NCBI GenBank assembly: GCA_034336665.1
Contig: CM067584.1
Span: 4,382,699 to 4,446,698, forward strand
DNA length: 64,000 bases
Source of the DNA: Luscinia megarhynchos
Taxonomy: Eukaryota; Chordata; Aves; Passeriformes; Turdidae
Direction: 5' to 3'
The notes below the pieces were generated by a model that was not told where the DNA came from, ran no database searches, and saw only the letters and a list, made by a program, of their open reading frames with translations. Position numbers and translations under genes: made by a program. This document shows, in pieces, positions 1 through 12,789 of the stretch. Numbering within the stretch: the stretch's first letter is position 1; the number at the start of each line of letters is the position of its first letter.

Positions 1-672
1 TAACATCATCCCCTTCTTAAAGCCCTGGGAGGGCACCCAGTGATCATGGGAAGAGGATAAACTATTACTGGGAATTTGTCAAGGTCTTTCATACAAGCAC
101 AAGCAATTAACATTAATTGTTTAAGATCATTCTCACTCAAGCTCACTCTGGTATTATTTTTCACTAATGAAAGTAGAGAGTTAATTAGTTCTTTCTCAGT
201 AAATGTTTTAGACAGATATCCTTTGTCTCAAATGACGGTGGGCGTGTGGGGACAGGACATGCACCAAACCTCAAAAAAGTTATACAGTATTTATGAACTT
301 GTGGTTTTGTGGGGTTTTTTTGGTTGGTTTTTTTTGGTTTTGGTTTTGTTGTTTTTTTTTTTTGTTGTTGTTGTTGTTGTTGTTTGTTTGGTTGGGTTTT
401 TGTGGTCTAAAAAGCCTTTATTTTAAATTTTTTGTAAATTTTTCTTTTGACCTAGCCTTGTTTTGATCACTTGGGAGTAACTGACTGGTGTTTGTGCATC
501 AGGTTTTATAAAGATAGAAACCATTGAGCAGAAATAAAAGTTCAAATCACCCAACAGAGGAGCAGGAGTTGTTATTTGTGACGCCCAAGGAGAGCAGGGT
601 TGTGCCTTTGCTGTGCCCTGGCTTTGACTGCCAATCCCTGTCCCCCATCCCACAGCTCTGGGAGTGACCCAC
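1..672. other. Unique flank with GT/T-rich low complexity
   Basis: I see no gene here. Positions about 299-400 are a T-rich and TTG-repeat tract that leaves a meaningless hydrophobic frame of V, F and L residues open on the plus strand. The rest is ordinary unique-looking DNA without splice-bounded open frames I would defend. Confidence 0.6.
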
Positions 673-1301
673 TGTTGGGGAAGATGAAACAGGGAAACCT
701 TGCAAATATGAATGCTCAGATTCTGAAACCATGAACAAGATTGAAATGAAAGCCACTTTTGAGATGCCAGGCTTTAGTTACTGAATTCCCATGCAACAAT
801 GGGATGGCCCCTGAAGGCAATCCCCTCTTGATAGAACAATGCCCTCGGCCAGAGAGCAACTCCAAAGGTCAGAGAAGACTTTGCTAGGGTCCAAAGAGTA
901 GTTTTTAGAGTTTAAAGTGTAACACACTGTGGTAATGTAAGGATTCCTATAGGCTGTATGTAAATGCTACAGAATTTGTATCTTGTATTACATTGGTTAG
1001 TGGAAATTAGAATATTCATCATGGAAGAAGATTTATTGTATTGTAAACGGGAAATCGCTCTCTTACCTCTAATACCTCTTCTTTCTCTTGCTCTTCCTAT
1101 CTCCCTCTTCTCTCACCCCATCACCCTTTTATCCCATTGCTCTTTCTCTTCCCCCTCTTATCTCTTTGTCCTACTCTGGGCTGTGCCTGGCAGCTCTTAG
1201 CAGGGCTCTGTACAATAAACTGCAGCTGGAACTTTCAGCTTATACAGAGTGCATGAGTTTTGTCCCTGATGACTGTCTATCCCAATACAAAGACTCCCAC
1301 A
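673..1301 (+). mobile_element. Solo LTR, family A copy 1 (ERVK-like)
   Basis: The block starts TGTTGGGGAAGATG and ends CCCACA, so it has retroviral TG...CA ends. A polyadenylation signal AATAAA lies at 1214-1219. It matches the block at 19331-19922 along almost its whole length and the reverse complement of 25271-25852. The six bases on the left (667-672, ACCCAC) and on the right (1302-1307, ACCCAT) match at five of six, consistent with a slightly decayed 6-bp target duplication. Six-bp duplications are typical of ERVK/betaretrovirus-like integration. No internal viral genes flank it, so this is a solo LTR left by recombination. A CT-rich variable tract fills about 1057-1170. Confidence 0.85.
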
Positions 1302-2317
1302 ACCCATACTTTGTTTCCACCTTGTCTGAAACTAAAAATATTTTTTTTTGTGAGGCAGAAACACTCTGTCCCCCTGATTTAGGACTCCGAGGTGACCCCA
1401 TCATTTTGGGCACTTTGATCTGCTGTGATTGGAACATTTTTAGATGTTCCCTCACTCCTTAGGTGTGTGCTGACATGGAATTGGAATATTCATCATCCTT
1501 AAATAAAACTAAATGGAACTGAGTGGAAGCTCCTTCTCCAAGGTGTTGAGTCTCCAGGCTGAGGCACCAAGAGCAGCTTTTTTGTAATGCAGGGCACAAT
1601 AGAAGCTCTTAATTTGCCATCTGAGATGCTCAGCTGCGTCCTGCTGTCTTAGTCATTAATGCAATAAATTAACTCCAGCTATAAATAAATCCCAAAATTT
1701 AGCCCTTAATGAGGTCGTGGAGATAGAAACAAAGGAGATGAATGAGTCAGTGGGGCTGGGGGCACCGTGCAGTCACAGACACATCAGGAGGAAGAAACAT
1801 CTTCTGCCTCCGATCATTCAAGGACTGGAACTGTCTGCTCCAATCTGCTGACAGGGGAGCAGCTGTCAGGTACCTCATTGGTGTTAAAATTCCAATTTTA
1901 ACCCGAAAAGGGAGAGGAAAAATGGGTGTGAGGGTCCCCCATGGTTGTGCTTGAGAGATGCCTGCTGAAGAAACAATTTTTGGATGTTATTGGCTTGCTT
2001 TAACAATGAACCCACCCACACCAAACAGAAGTTCCTCATAAAAATCACACCCTGGACAGTCTTTGGAACCAAACTGGGAAGACAAAGCAAAAAAAAATAA
2101 TTGTGCTGGATCAGTTCTCTGTTGTGGGAAACTCCCCCTATTGTTCCCTTTATGTTCCTGAAGGCAGGAAGGATTTATTTTTAAGGACAACTCCAGCCCT
2201 CATCCATCCACCCCAAATAAAACAAACCCTGTTCCCATTCAATTGTCTCCAACACAGCTCTGCCAGAATCAGCAGAGGCTTCAGCAGGGCCTGGGCTCTT
2301 CCCTGCAGCTTGTAAAG
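1302..2317. other. No gene seen
   Basis: Unique-looking sequence. Short frames of up to 70 codons are present but have no recognisable domain, no codon bias and no plausible splice context. Confidence 0.5.
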
Positions 2318-3215
2318 GGCAAACACTAGCACACCCAACATCTGTCCTGGGTAAACACTGGCACACCCAACATCTGTCCTGGGTAAACATTGGCACACCC
2401 AACATCTGTCCTGGGGAAACACTGGCACACCCAACATCTGTCCTGGGTAAACATCAGCACTCACAACATCTGTCCTGGGGAAACACTGGCACACCCAACA
2501 TCTGTCCTGGGTAAACACTGATACACCCAACATCTGTCCTGGGTAAATATTGGCACACCCAACATCTGTCCTGGGGAAACACTGGCACATCCAACATCTG
2601 TCCTGGGTAAACACTGATACACCCAACATCTGTCCTGGGTAAATATTGGCACACCCAACACGCATCTGTCCTGGGAAACACTGATACACCCAACATCTGT
2701 CCTGGGTAAATATTGGCACACCCAACATCTGTCCTGGGTAAACACTGGCACACCCAACATCTGTCCTGGGTAAATATTGGCACACCCAACATCTGTCCTG
2801 GGTAAACACTGATACACCCAACATCTGTCCTGGGTAAACATCAGCACTCACAACATCTGTCCTGGGGAAACACTGGCACATCCAACATCTGTCCTGGGTA
2901 AACATCAGCACATCCAACATCTGTCCTGGGGAAACACTAGCACACCCAACATCTGTCCTGGGTAAACATCAGCACATCCAATATCTGTCCTGGGGAAACA
3001 TTGGCACATCCAACATCTGTCCTGGGGAAACACTGGCACATCCAACATCTGTCCTGGGTAAACATTGGCACATCCAACATCTGTCCTGGGTAAATATTAG
3101 CACATCCAACATCTGTCCTGGGGAAACACTGGCACATCCAACATCTGTCCTGGGTAAATATTGGCACATCCAACATCTGTCCTGGGGAAACATTGACATA
3201 TACAACATCTGTCCT
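2318..3215. repeat. 32-bp minisatellite, about 28 units
   Basis: Tandem units of 32 bp, each built around CCCAACATCTGTCCTGGG followed by TAAACACTGGCACA or a variant. Variants include GGGGAAACACT, GGGTAAATATTGG, ACTGATACA and ATCAGCACTCACA. Between about 2476 and 2820 the variants cycle in threes, giving a 96-bp higher-order repeat. One unit near 2660-2680 carries a small insertion and a one-base loss. The minus strand has no stop in most units, so long Cys/Gln/Pro-rich frames of up to 256 codons cross the array. These frames come from the repeat and are not genes. It is not CRISPR, because repeats abut with no unique spacers. Confidence 0.95.
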
Positions 3216-3289
3216 GGGTGGAATTAGGGTGGGATGGGGCTGTGGCTTCTTCCCAGCAGCTGCCAGTGAGACCTTGCCTGGCTCAGCCT

Positions 3290-3672
3290 GTCCTGGTGCT
3301 GCCTGGAAAGGCTGAGCTGGAACAGACTGGACAAAGCAAAAGGGGTAAAATAGGAATTTATTGAAAGGATTCACCTTGGGCAGTGCAAGAGCCTGGCCAG
3401 GGCTACACTCAAAACAAATCCGAGACGGATCCTGGTCACAAGTTTTACACTTTTATAAGTTTTAGTTCATGTACATCTTGGGGTCAATTTTTCAGCCACA
3501 GCCCCAGGCTATGAAGTCTCAGCCTCCTTTCCCTCATGGTTGTTTCTGATTTTTGGATACCAGTTGACCTTGATTCTCCAGCTAGGAAGGGATTGTTTTG
3601 TCCAGCTCCCCTGTGAAGAGAACTTACTAACATCTAACTAACATCTTACTAACACCTTACTAACACCTAACA
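3290..3672 (-). mobile_element. Probable LTR, minus strand
   Basis: Read on the minus strand, the block has a TATA-like ACTTATAAAAG (plus about 3449-3459). A polyadenylation signal CAATAAATT follows about 90 bases downstream (plus about 3354-3362). That spacing is typical of a retroviral U3-R-U5. A candidate 5' end, TGTTAGG on the minus strand, lies at plus 3666-3672, inside short ACTAACA repeats at 3624-3672. I found no matching target duplication, so both ends are approximate. Confidence 0.45.
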
Positions 3673-5080
3673 TGAGGTTTCAGAGTTACACACTAAGCAG
3701 CAGAGATTCTGTAAAATATAAAAGCCAAAACCCAAGGCATCAGTGGCACTGGGAAAAGGGACAACATTGTACAAATCCTGTTAAAAACCAGATGGACAAA
3801 GGGAAGCTCTGCTCCCTCCCAAGGACATGTCATGAATCTCGGCTGGCTGGAATTGGACACGGGTCATCTGCTCTGTGCTCAGTTCCACGTATCAGAGCTG
3901 AGAGCTGAGCCAGGGATGCAGGGGACATGAGGGGACATGAGGGCACATGAAGGGCCATGGGGTCATGGTGAGCTGGCCCTGAGGTGGCCCAGAGGGCAAA
4001 GGGCAGGAGCAGAGAGTGGGAAACGCCATGAAAACATTCCCAGTGATATCAGCTTCATGTTGTGTCTCAGAGTGGCTGAAAACAGAGATTTTAGGCTGGA
4101 CCTCCAGTTAAGTTCAGGGCACAGGGGTTTGGTGCAGCCTTATCAGTGATTTTTTGGGGGATTTAAGTTAAGATGAATTTAGGAAGGAGGAGAAATTAAT
4201 TAATCCATGAGTAGAAGTGTGGTGGTCTGTGATTTTCATTTTGCTGGAGTCTGCCATGGATTTCCTGCTGGATGAGGGGACCAGGGACAAAAACACACAA
4301 AAAACCCTCTGTCACCACTGGGATCATGGCAGTGCCTCAATCCCTTTGTGTGTTCATGATCCAGCTCTGCCCACTGCAACACAGGGCTCAACCCCCTTTT
4401 CCCTTGTACTCCAATTATTCTTCCTCATTTTCCTACATGAGCACAGGAATGTTTGTAAAACAGGAATTACTTTCCTCCTCATGGAGTGCTTTTAAACCCA
4501 GAGAAGGGAGTTACAGAGTACAGGATCTGCCCCCTTTTTAACAAATTAAATTTAACAATCTAATCCAGTGTTGACCTGGTTTGTTCCCAGGAAGTCTCAA
4601 GGAACCATTTCTGCAGCTTAGAGATCACGTACGTGCTAAAGGTTATTGAATTGAGGTTTGGACTTGTGACATAAATTCTACACTAAAATGAATGCTTGGC
4701 TGAGATTCAGGCTCAGGCTGGGTGTTTGAAGATGTATTTTGTGGTGTTCAGGTTTTGAGAAATGTGTGAGGGATTTTTTTTTTTTTTGTTCTATTTCTCC
4801 AGTCAGTCCCCTGGGTAAGTTGTTTTGATGAAACTTGGCAGAGCTATAAACCTTGCAGAGATCCCATCCTTGATTCTTTTTTTTTGATCGTGGGGCCTTG
4901 TCAGAGTGTCAGAGAAGAGCAGAACTTGTAGATGCAACAAATATGAAAAAGGGATATTTATTTTTTAACTATAAAGCTGCAAACAGAAAAGAGTTGCTCT
5001 GGTTGGCAGAAAAAAAGTGCAAAATGCTGTAAGTTTTGCTTTTATTTTGACACCTGGAGGTAAAAACGCCTTGTGTTTGT
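3673..5080. other. No gene seen
   Basis: Unique-looking sequence. It contains short GGGGACATGAG-type repeats at about 3922-3950 and a T run near 4771-4783. The frames present are short and overlap one another without domain content. Confidence 0.5.
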
Positions 5081-5450
5081 TCAGCCTGGAGGAGAGAAGC
5101 TTCAGGGTTATCTAATTGTGGCCTTCAAGTGCTTGAAGGGGACAAGAGAGATGGAGAAAGATTACAAGGGATGGAGGTATAGACAGAGGGAATGGTTTCA
5201 AACTGGGATAGATGGGAAACTGGGGAGGAATTCTTCCCTGTGAGGGTGTGAGGGGCTGGGATGGAATTCCCAGAGCAGCTGTGGCTGCCCCTGGATCCCT
5301 GGCAGTGCCCAAGGCCAGGCTGGATGGGGCTGGGAGCAGCTGGGACAGTGGGAGGTGTCCCTGCCCACGGCAGGGGATGGAATTAAGTGACCTTTACAGC
5401 TCCTTCCAACCCAACCCATTCCGTGATTTTCTGATTCCTTGTGGATTGTG
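5081..5450 (+). mobile_element. CR1 LINE 3' end
   Basis: This is a typical avian CR1 tail in sense orientation. It runs from the TCAGCCTGGAGGAGAGAAG motif through GGAGGAATTCTTCCCTGTGAGGGTG and CAGCTGTGGCTGCCCCTGGATCC. It ends in CTCCTTCCAACCCAACCCATTC with a degenerate terminal repeat. It is 5'-truncated and carries no reverse transcriptase coding sequence. Confidence 0.9.
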
Positions 5451-7050
5451 ACAAGAAACTGAGAAATAGCCATTCTCCCATGGCCATGCTTTCCTTGTGC
5501 ATCCAATTTTTGAGAACTTTGACTTCAAAATTAAATTACTTAAGCACTGTGACTTCAACATAATAATAGAATGTGTTTTTCATCCCTTAATTCTCCTTTC
5601 GCTCACTTGGGGACACAAGTCTGAGGGCTCTGGCCAGTGTCCCCCTGTTCCCATTTCCCTCCTCAGGGACCAGGACAGAGATCACACCCCAAAGGAATTG
5701 GAGAGTGCCTGGAGCACCACAAGCAGAGCCCTGTGGCCTCTCAGCTGCTGAATGCTGTGGGAGCACACAGATCTAAATATCACATTAATTATCTGCAGTT
5801 TAATTAGCTGGAACTGAAGCGACCTAAAATTCCTTATTGCTTGTCTGGGGTGCACCAACAGATGTTCTTTGCTTGCCCACTCCTGACTTCCTCACCTTGG
5901 GCTAAAATGAGATCTGTGGGAAGGGCAGGGATCACATCCCTTTCCAATTTATGAAGAGTGTGAGACCCCTTGGCTTGGAGGACATCAGAGCTGGTTCTGC
6001 TCCTCCTCTTCAGAGATGCATTTAATGAGAGCTGACAAATGGGGTGACCTGTGGGGAATTGCTGCTAATGAAAAACAGGAACTATTTAGTACAATAGTAG
6101 TACATTAAAAAATAACTACAAAGTAACTAATAATAAATATATTAATGAGAAAGATCTTTCAGCTGTGCCCTACACCAAATGAGTTTTTCACCTGCTTCCT
6201 CCTCCTGGTGACAAAATGGTTCATTTATTCTCCATGCAGAATAATAACCTTCCCTAGTAGGAATATTATTTATTTATTCCTAATCACACAACCTTGCTAT
6301 GGCTTCTGTGTAGTACATAGCTGGAATAACACACAAAATTCCAGGTGTGTGTGTGTGGTGGGGGGTGACTGACCTTCGGAACTGTCCATCCAACCAAAGC
6401 AAAATATCTTTTCCCTGCCCAGATTTAGGAAGTGTTCAAACACAGTTAAGGATCTGATTTTCTCCAGTGCTTTGCCCCATCACTCTTCCTGCCTGGTGGT
6501 GATAAATTATGCAGGAGCCACTCACAGCATCTGAGCCTCTCTCCTGCCTGATTTGCTCTGAGGAGAGTGTGGCAGTCACACCCCGAGCACTGCTGGGAGC
6601 AGGGCTGCAATGTGAGAGATTTGCTAATAGAGTCCCACTGACAATATCTTCCCTGACAGAATTGATTGGAAAAAACCAACATTCCCAGTGTGGTCCAGCA
6701 GGTAAACATGCAATAAATTAAAGGATAAAATGAGGGGAATGGTTGCCTGAAGGGTAATAAACGGAGGTGATGTACAAAGCACTCAAACCCAAGGGCTGCT
6801 GCAGCTGGAACCGTTCAAAAGGCACTTACCAAATTACAGAACCTCACCAGCATTTGGCTGGATGAGGCAGCAGAGCCCTGGGGAAAACCCAGGTGCTACA
6901 GCTGCTTTGTTTCAGCAGGGACTCCTCACTCTCTAAACAGGTATTTAATCAGGAAGGCTGGAAAGGAAAGGGAAGCTGAGGGCTGCTGCTGCCTGCTGGT
7001 TTTCTAGGAGTAGCTGGAGAGTTCCTGATGCCCATCAGGCTGAAGGGAAG
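5451..7050. other. No gene seen; short GT tract
   Basis: Unique-looking DNA with a short (GT)n/G-rich tract at about 6344-6367. AT-rich stretches around 5750-5820 and 6060-6150 have no obvious repeat structure. No supported open frame. Confidence 0.5.
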
Positions 7051-7575
7051 TGTGGGGGTTGGGTTGTTGGACGGTCGATGGACAGACTCAGGAGCTCACT
7101 ATGTTCTGTTCTTCAGGTTTGTATTTTATTATAAGGCGTGGGTGTAAGAGAGAGGTGATAAGAGAGAGCTTAGAGAGAGGTTAGAGAGGGCAAGAGATAA
7201 GAGAGGGCAAGAGAGAGATTTTCTGTTTACAATCCAATAAGTATTTTTCCATGATGAATATTCTAATTTCCAGTAACCAATCTAATACAATATACTAATT
7301 TCCTAATATTTGAATTCAACCTATAGGAATCCCTAAACTACCATGTTTTATGGCTTTCTTATCTTCAGATCTTTCCTGCCAGGCTTGGGACAGGATGTCT
7401 GTTGGCTCTTTGGTATTTGTGGCATTTGGTATCATGTAAACAAAGGAAGAGGCCTCAAACCTTAACATAACTATTTTCAGCATCTATATCAAACACTGCC
7501 AACATCTCTATTTCATCTATTGTTCCAGAACTACTTGCTAGGCACTCATAAGATTTTGATATTCCCTCCCCAACA
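7051..7575 (-). mobile_element. Diverged LTR related to family A, minus strand
   Basis: The right edge reads CTCCCCAACA, which is TGTTGGGGAG on the minus strand and matches the family A start. Positions about 7225-7330 align with the equivalent part of 25480-25590: the ATGAATATTCTAATTTCCA motif and the CCTATAGGAATCC motif. The left (3') part differs from family A and carries GAGAGAGG-type purine repeats, so it is a separate subfamily. No clean target duplication was found, and the left edge is uncertain by tens of bases. Confidence 0.7.
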
Positions 7576-10500
7576 GGAATGTATATGCACATTTCTTAAA
7601 TAATAATAATATCTATTTAATAATTCAGCGAGTTCTTCCTGCTGTGCCCTTGGAGATGTTGGTGCCTGGAGGTCTTTGGTCTCCTCCTTGAGAGCAGCCT
7701 GACAAGGGCTGAAAATTTTGTTTGGGATGGGAGAAGGCTCTTGGAAGTCTGGAAAAGCCTGGTGATGTTAGCAAATGAACATTCTGAGCCATCCATGATA
7801 CTTTGTGAGGAGTCTGCTGTAATAAAAGTCCTGGCATTGGTGACCTGCAATGTGAGGCTGCCCCTGGATTTTGGTGATCTAAACAACATCTCAAGATCCT
7901 TTTTATCCTCCCTTGTGTATGAAGATTACAGGAAACGCCTTTTAAAAGAGCAGGAATGTTCCAGGACTACTCCTGATTTATCACCACCCTATTTTACACC
8001 ACTTTTTGTGCACCAAGATTACAGGAAATGCCTTTTAAAAGAGCAGGAATGTTCCAGTACTGCTCCTGATTTATCACCACCCTACTTTACACCACTTTTT
8101 TTGCAGTATTAAAAAGATGAGATGACTTTTAATGTGTCTATAATGGTATCAGAACAGATGAGAATAAAATCAGGTTCTTCAGAAGGTTTATATCCTGATC
8201 CAGCCCTCTGGCTGGCAGGCAGACACCCAGGATTGCTCCCTGTGCTCCTGTGGATGTTTTTAGGATCACAGATAATGTCCTGCTGGCCAGGAGCTCAGCT
8301 AGCTGGGACATCTGCCATCCTGCTTTTCAGTCAACATCTCCTTTCTGTTGGAAAACCTGACTCCTCACTGAGAATATTCCCATCAGTCAAGGGATGAGGA
8401 ATGTAACCCTTCCCTCCATCCACAGCAGAATTTCAAGAGCATTTCTGGAACTTTTTTGCAATATCTTGCTGTGCAGAAGTGCTGCTGTCTTTCTATTTCT
8501 GAGTGTAACCCAGCCTTTCTCCACTTCCACCCAGCAAACCCCTGTCACTCGGTAAAATCTGCTTATGACAAATGGTGCTAATAAATTTTTTTGCCACCCA
8601 GACTGATTTGTGGTGGTGCTGGGTTTGGAGGTCAGACAGGGCTGCTATTTCAAAAACCTGTGGTGTGCTGAGTTAAAACTCCAATTCCCTCCCTCCATGA
8701 GATGGAAACTGAGTTTTTAACCAACATTTCTGCCAGCCCTGGAGAGACTCTGTGCTCTGTTTTCCTTGGTTTGTATCTGAGAAGTGAAGGAAGCAGCACT
8801 CAAATGGACAGTGATTATACACATCCCCTCCTCCCGTGTGTTTTAAGTAAATTCACCTTTTGCAATATTCTGTCCTTTTTCCAAATGGGTGAATTCCTGT
8901 GGAGATGAGGAGTTACAGGATTTGGTGTTTTTAATTAAGGAAAAATCCACCAGCTGTGGAAGTGATTCCCTATCAGGACTTTGGCAGTTCTTTTGGGCCT
9001 GGTGGAACCAATCAGCTGGCTGGTTTTGAGTATTGACACCTTCTTAAACCACTTGAGGAAGCTGAACTCGCCTCTGTGAAATCACATTTAAAAATGAATA
9101 AACTTTGGGAAAATCTGTCTTGCTTCCAGTTCTTCAACAGGTAACTGGGAGCCCACGGGGCTGGGCTGGGCCCTGGGCTGTGTGGTCTGGCCAGGCCAGC
9201 TGAGATTCTGCTGCCACCCAAATTCCTGCTGCTAAAAATCCCATTTCAGTGTCACAGCCAGCACAGAGAGAGCTCACTGTGCCCCAAAACCAGCTGAGCC
9301 CGTTCGGGGGTGCAGAACCAGCTGAAATCAGTGCTCTGAGCCTCCATGGCCACTGCCCAGCAGAGAGCATGTGAAAAACTGCAAAAGGCCATTTCCTAAT
9401 GCAAGGGTGAGATGAACTCTTTCAGTGCTGTAAAATTCCATTTTAAAAAAGATAAACCTGCGGGTGCCACTTCTCCTGGATCAGAGACAAAGGTGAAAGC
9501 ACAGGAAGAGAACAACATAGAGACACCACCATCAGTGAAAAAATCACAGCCAGATTCCAGATGGGAAGGAATGAGGAAATGCCTTGGTCTTGGGCTGAAA
9601 TTCTCTTGTAAGGCCATGATGAAGACATAATTGATACACCCTTCATGCATCAGACTACTTTTCCTGTAATTGATAAACCCATCATACATCAGACTCTTCT
9701 TCCTGTAACTCATGGGATGCACTGGGGAGCCTTGTGTTCTAACCACAGCCATGAGCACAGGCACCAAAGCTAAAGCAAGCAGATGTTGAAGTAGCTGTGA
9801 TTTGATGAGAAGCTCAAATGGAGAGGTGAAAGAGATGGAAAACCTTGCCCCAGGATAGAAGAAGAACAACTCTGTTTCCCAGAGATGGATGAGGAAAACT
9901 TTTTGTCTCTGTGCTAGAACAGTTCATCCTTAAAATTGCACCCCAGTAAACTGAGGTGACCCATGGTGGTAGTTGTGGGAAGGCAACCAAATGTGGGAGG
10001 GACTTCACAATTGTAGATTTCCAGGCATCTGCTATTTGTGAAAATTAAACCATGAGAGAACAGTTTCTTGTGGAAGAGTTTCCATGGCATGGCAAGAGAA
10101 ACTCCTCTCCCTAGTGAACCGAAGAAAATCATTTTATTGGTGGTAAACTGACTGAAAATACCAGGTTTTGTCTCTTTACCTTGTCAGTGGAAAAAGATAG
10201 AGGAGTTGGGGGGAAGAAAAGTGTTCTGAAGATTTTTCTGATTTCTTATTATTTTTACTTTTAGTTCTGTTAATATAGCTTTCTTTATACCCTTTAAACT
10301 TTTGAGCCTGTTTTTTCCTTTCTCCTAATCCCTATCTCACAGCAGAAAATGAATAAATAATTCTAGAGGTGCACTGGCATTTGGCCAGCACTCAACCCAC
10401 CACATTGAATCGGTGCATGGGCCAAGAAACCTGGAAGTGGCAAACCAAACCCACTGCAGGATGGACTCAGGTCTGATTCTGCAGCCCCCCTCCTTGGGGA

Positions 10501-12789
10501 TGGGCTTTGCAGGGGAGGAGAGACACCATGGGATCTCCTGGGAACTGACTGCAGCAGTGGCATCAATCAAAAAATGCTGCAGGAGGCAGAGCCCTCCAGC
10601 AAACTGCAGCTCAGTTCAGAGGGAGCAGAGCCCCTGATTTCTGCTTGGGAATGACAATGCTTTGTGCCACTACAGAGAAAGCATTGTCCCTTTAAAATCC
10701 TTCCCTTCAAAATCCATCCTTTTTTTTTTTTTTTTTGTCTGTACTCCATATTTTAATTCTGGCCCCTCCTGTGCATACAGAATTGTCCCATTTAAAGGAC
10801 AGTTCAGAGACCCCCTTGGGGCCATCTGGTTTTATGGAGACAGGACACAGAGAGTCCCTGCAGTGCCCATTGCTGGGGAGCAGGAATGGTGCTGCAGGGA
10901 GATGGATGTGACTCCATGTGCAACAGCAGCTGCATAAATTACAGCCTGGGCAGGATAAGGAATGGCCAGAGCTCAGCTCCAGCCTGGCTCTGCCTCTATT
11001 GCCTCAGTCCTCATCTAAAAATATGTAAATAAGGATGCCAGGGAATTAAACCTGTGTCTGAGGTCTGGGTGAGAGTGGGGAGGGAGCAAGGTTGGAGTAG
11101 AAATAAAAAAGAATGGCAATAAAATTTGTAGAATTCCCTGTATTCAAGCCATGCTGGATCTCAAACAGCTCGGTGCTTGTAATGTGGCAGGATGCTTTAT
11201 GATGGTCCATTCCCACAAGGTGAATTAAAACAAGGATTAAAAAGCCCTTATAAATCAGATTTTATAGCTGCCTAAACCACCTGCAAACTGTTGGTCCTTG
11301 TTTTCAAAATCTGCCATCATTCTGCTGTCAGATTGATCCTGGTTTCATTAGCAGGGCTGGCAGTGCCTGTGCTGGCAGAAGCCACCAGCTGCATAAATTA
11401 CCCTGAGAGTAATTGTGAGCAATGTCTTCATTTTGTCACCAGCATTCCAGAGTGCCAAGGGTGCCCTCCATGCACTATTTTTAATTGTCTCTGCTGGGTG
11501 TGTTTTCAGCAGATTTCACCTCAATGAGAAATGACAGAAAGACTGACATGGGCCTGTGGTAGTGATGTGAAATTCAGGGAGAACATTTACCAAGGGGCAC
11601 GCTGGTATTTGTGAACAGTTTATAATTCCAAGGGGAGCTTGAAATACTGAGGATGAGTGAAGGAGTGCTTTGGTAGCACAGAGAAAGCTTGTAAATGAAA
11701 ATCTGAGCTTTCCTCATTGTGGGGGAGTTAAACTCTGGTTCACCAAATGCTGTAGGTGATGGGAACTCTGAATTTTGGAGGAAAATCTTGATTTCCCTCA
11801 GTGCAGTCATTCCTCCATCAGAGGTTCTTTGCTTACAGCAGTGTTTTGGAACGTGGCACAAAGTCTACAAAATCTGTGAGCCCCCAGCATGTTGTGGGTG
11901 ACAAAAATCAACATCTGGGGTGACAAAAACCAACATCTGGGGGGTGCTTTACCTTTCTTCAAGGTTCCCCCAGTGCTGGATGCATTAAACACCTGGGAGA
12001 AGGAAATGGGCTGCAAGTTCTGTGTCACCAGTTTGGAGAATTGTCTCAAAGTCCTTCTGGATAAATGAGGTGCCCATAAATGTGCAATTAATGAACACAA
12101 GAGGAGCCAGCAGCCAGCCATCACATCTGCACCCTCAATCCTGGGCAGCCTCTGCTCAGAGCTCCTCTGTGCCACCAGTGAGTTTTACAGCTCAAGATTC
12201 CTCATCAAAGGTGACTTTTGCTCTTTGGTTGTGAGTAAAAAAATTTTAAAAAGCAAACAAAAAGCCCCAAGGGGGAGCCAGGGAATTGTTAAAGCTCTCC
12301 AAGGCTCTGTGCTGTGCTCAGACCTCTCCATCCTCTGTTCCTTTAAACCCCTGACCCGTGGTGCCCATGGCAGGAAGAGCTTTTCCCATCAATCAGGGCT
12401 GGATTTCTGGCTGCCAATGCACCCAGAGCCAATTTAGCATCTGCTCCAGTCTGGGATCTGAGTCACACTGAGGTTTAAACCTGCTCAAAATCCTATTAAA
12501 GCCAGTGCTAAGGCCCATAAACTGAGGTGGGTTTAGTGCAGATCTATTTTACAGATTTCTTCTGGTGTCTCAGCACATTTGGAGTTTTTTTGGTGTGTGA
12601 GTACCTTTGGATGAGCTGTGATTAAATTTGTCTGGGACCACAGGATGTGGGTCCTTATTCTTTGAAATTAGAGTGGAATGTGGAGTGAGCAGTCCTCCTC
12701 CTATTTACAGCTTTCAAAGGTATCAAAGAATAAACCCATGAAAATTCATGTATTTTTGGTATTTTTGTATGAGCTGCCTGAGCTGTTGC
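7576..12789. other. Long unique stretch, no gene seen
   Basis: Apart from the 93-bp duplication I see no repeat family or gene. A poly-T run lies near 10721-10736. A 157-codon minus-strand frame at 9396-9869 has no recognisable domain. Its composition matches the surrounding DNA, so I treat it as chance. Confidence 0.5.
7922..8107. repeat. 93-bp direct tandem duplication
   Basis: Two adjacent copies with a 93-base period, starting at 7922 and 8015. Both contain AAGATTACAGGAAA, CCTTTTAAAAGAGCAGGAAT and CTCCTGATTTATCACCACCC. They differ at only a few positions, so the duplication is fairly recent. It lies within a chance plus-strand frame (7741-8112). Confidence 0.9.

Noticed and set aside
2318..3215. 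Possible CRISPR array (about 30-bp direct repeats)
   Set aside because: Units abut with no unique spacers, variants are gradual, and the context is a vertebrate genome.
2150..3374. Long minus-strand frames (256, 145, 128 codons) rich in Cys, Gln, Pro
   Set aside because: They follow the 32-bp array in all frames and end where the array ends. Repetition, not selection, keeps them open.
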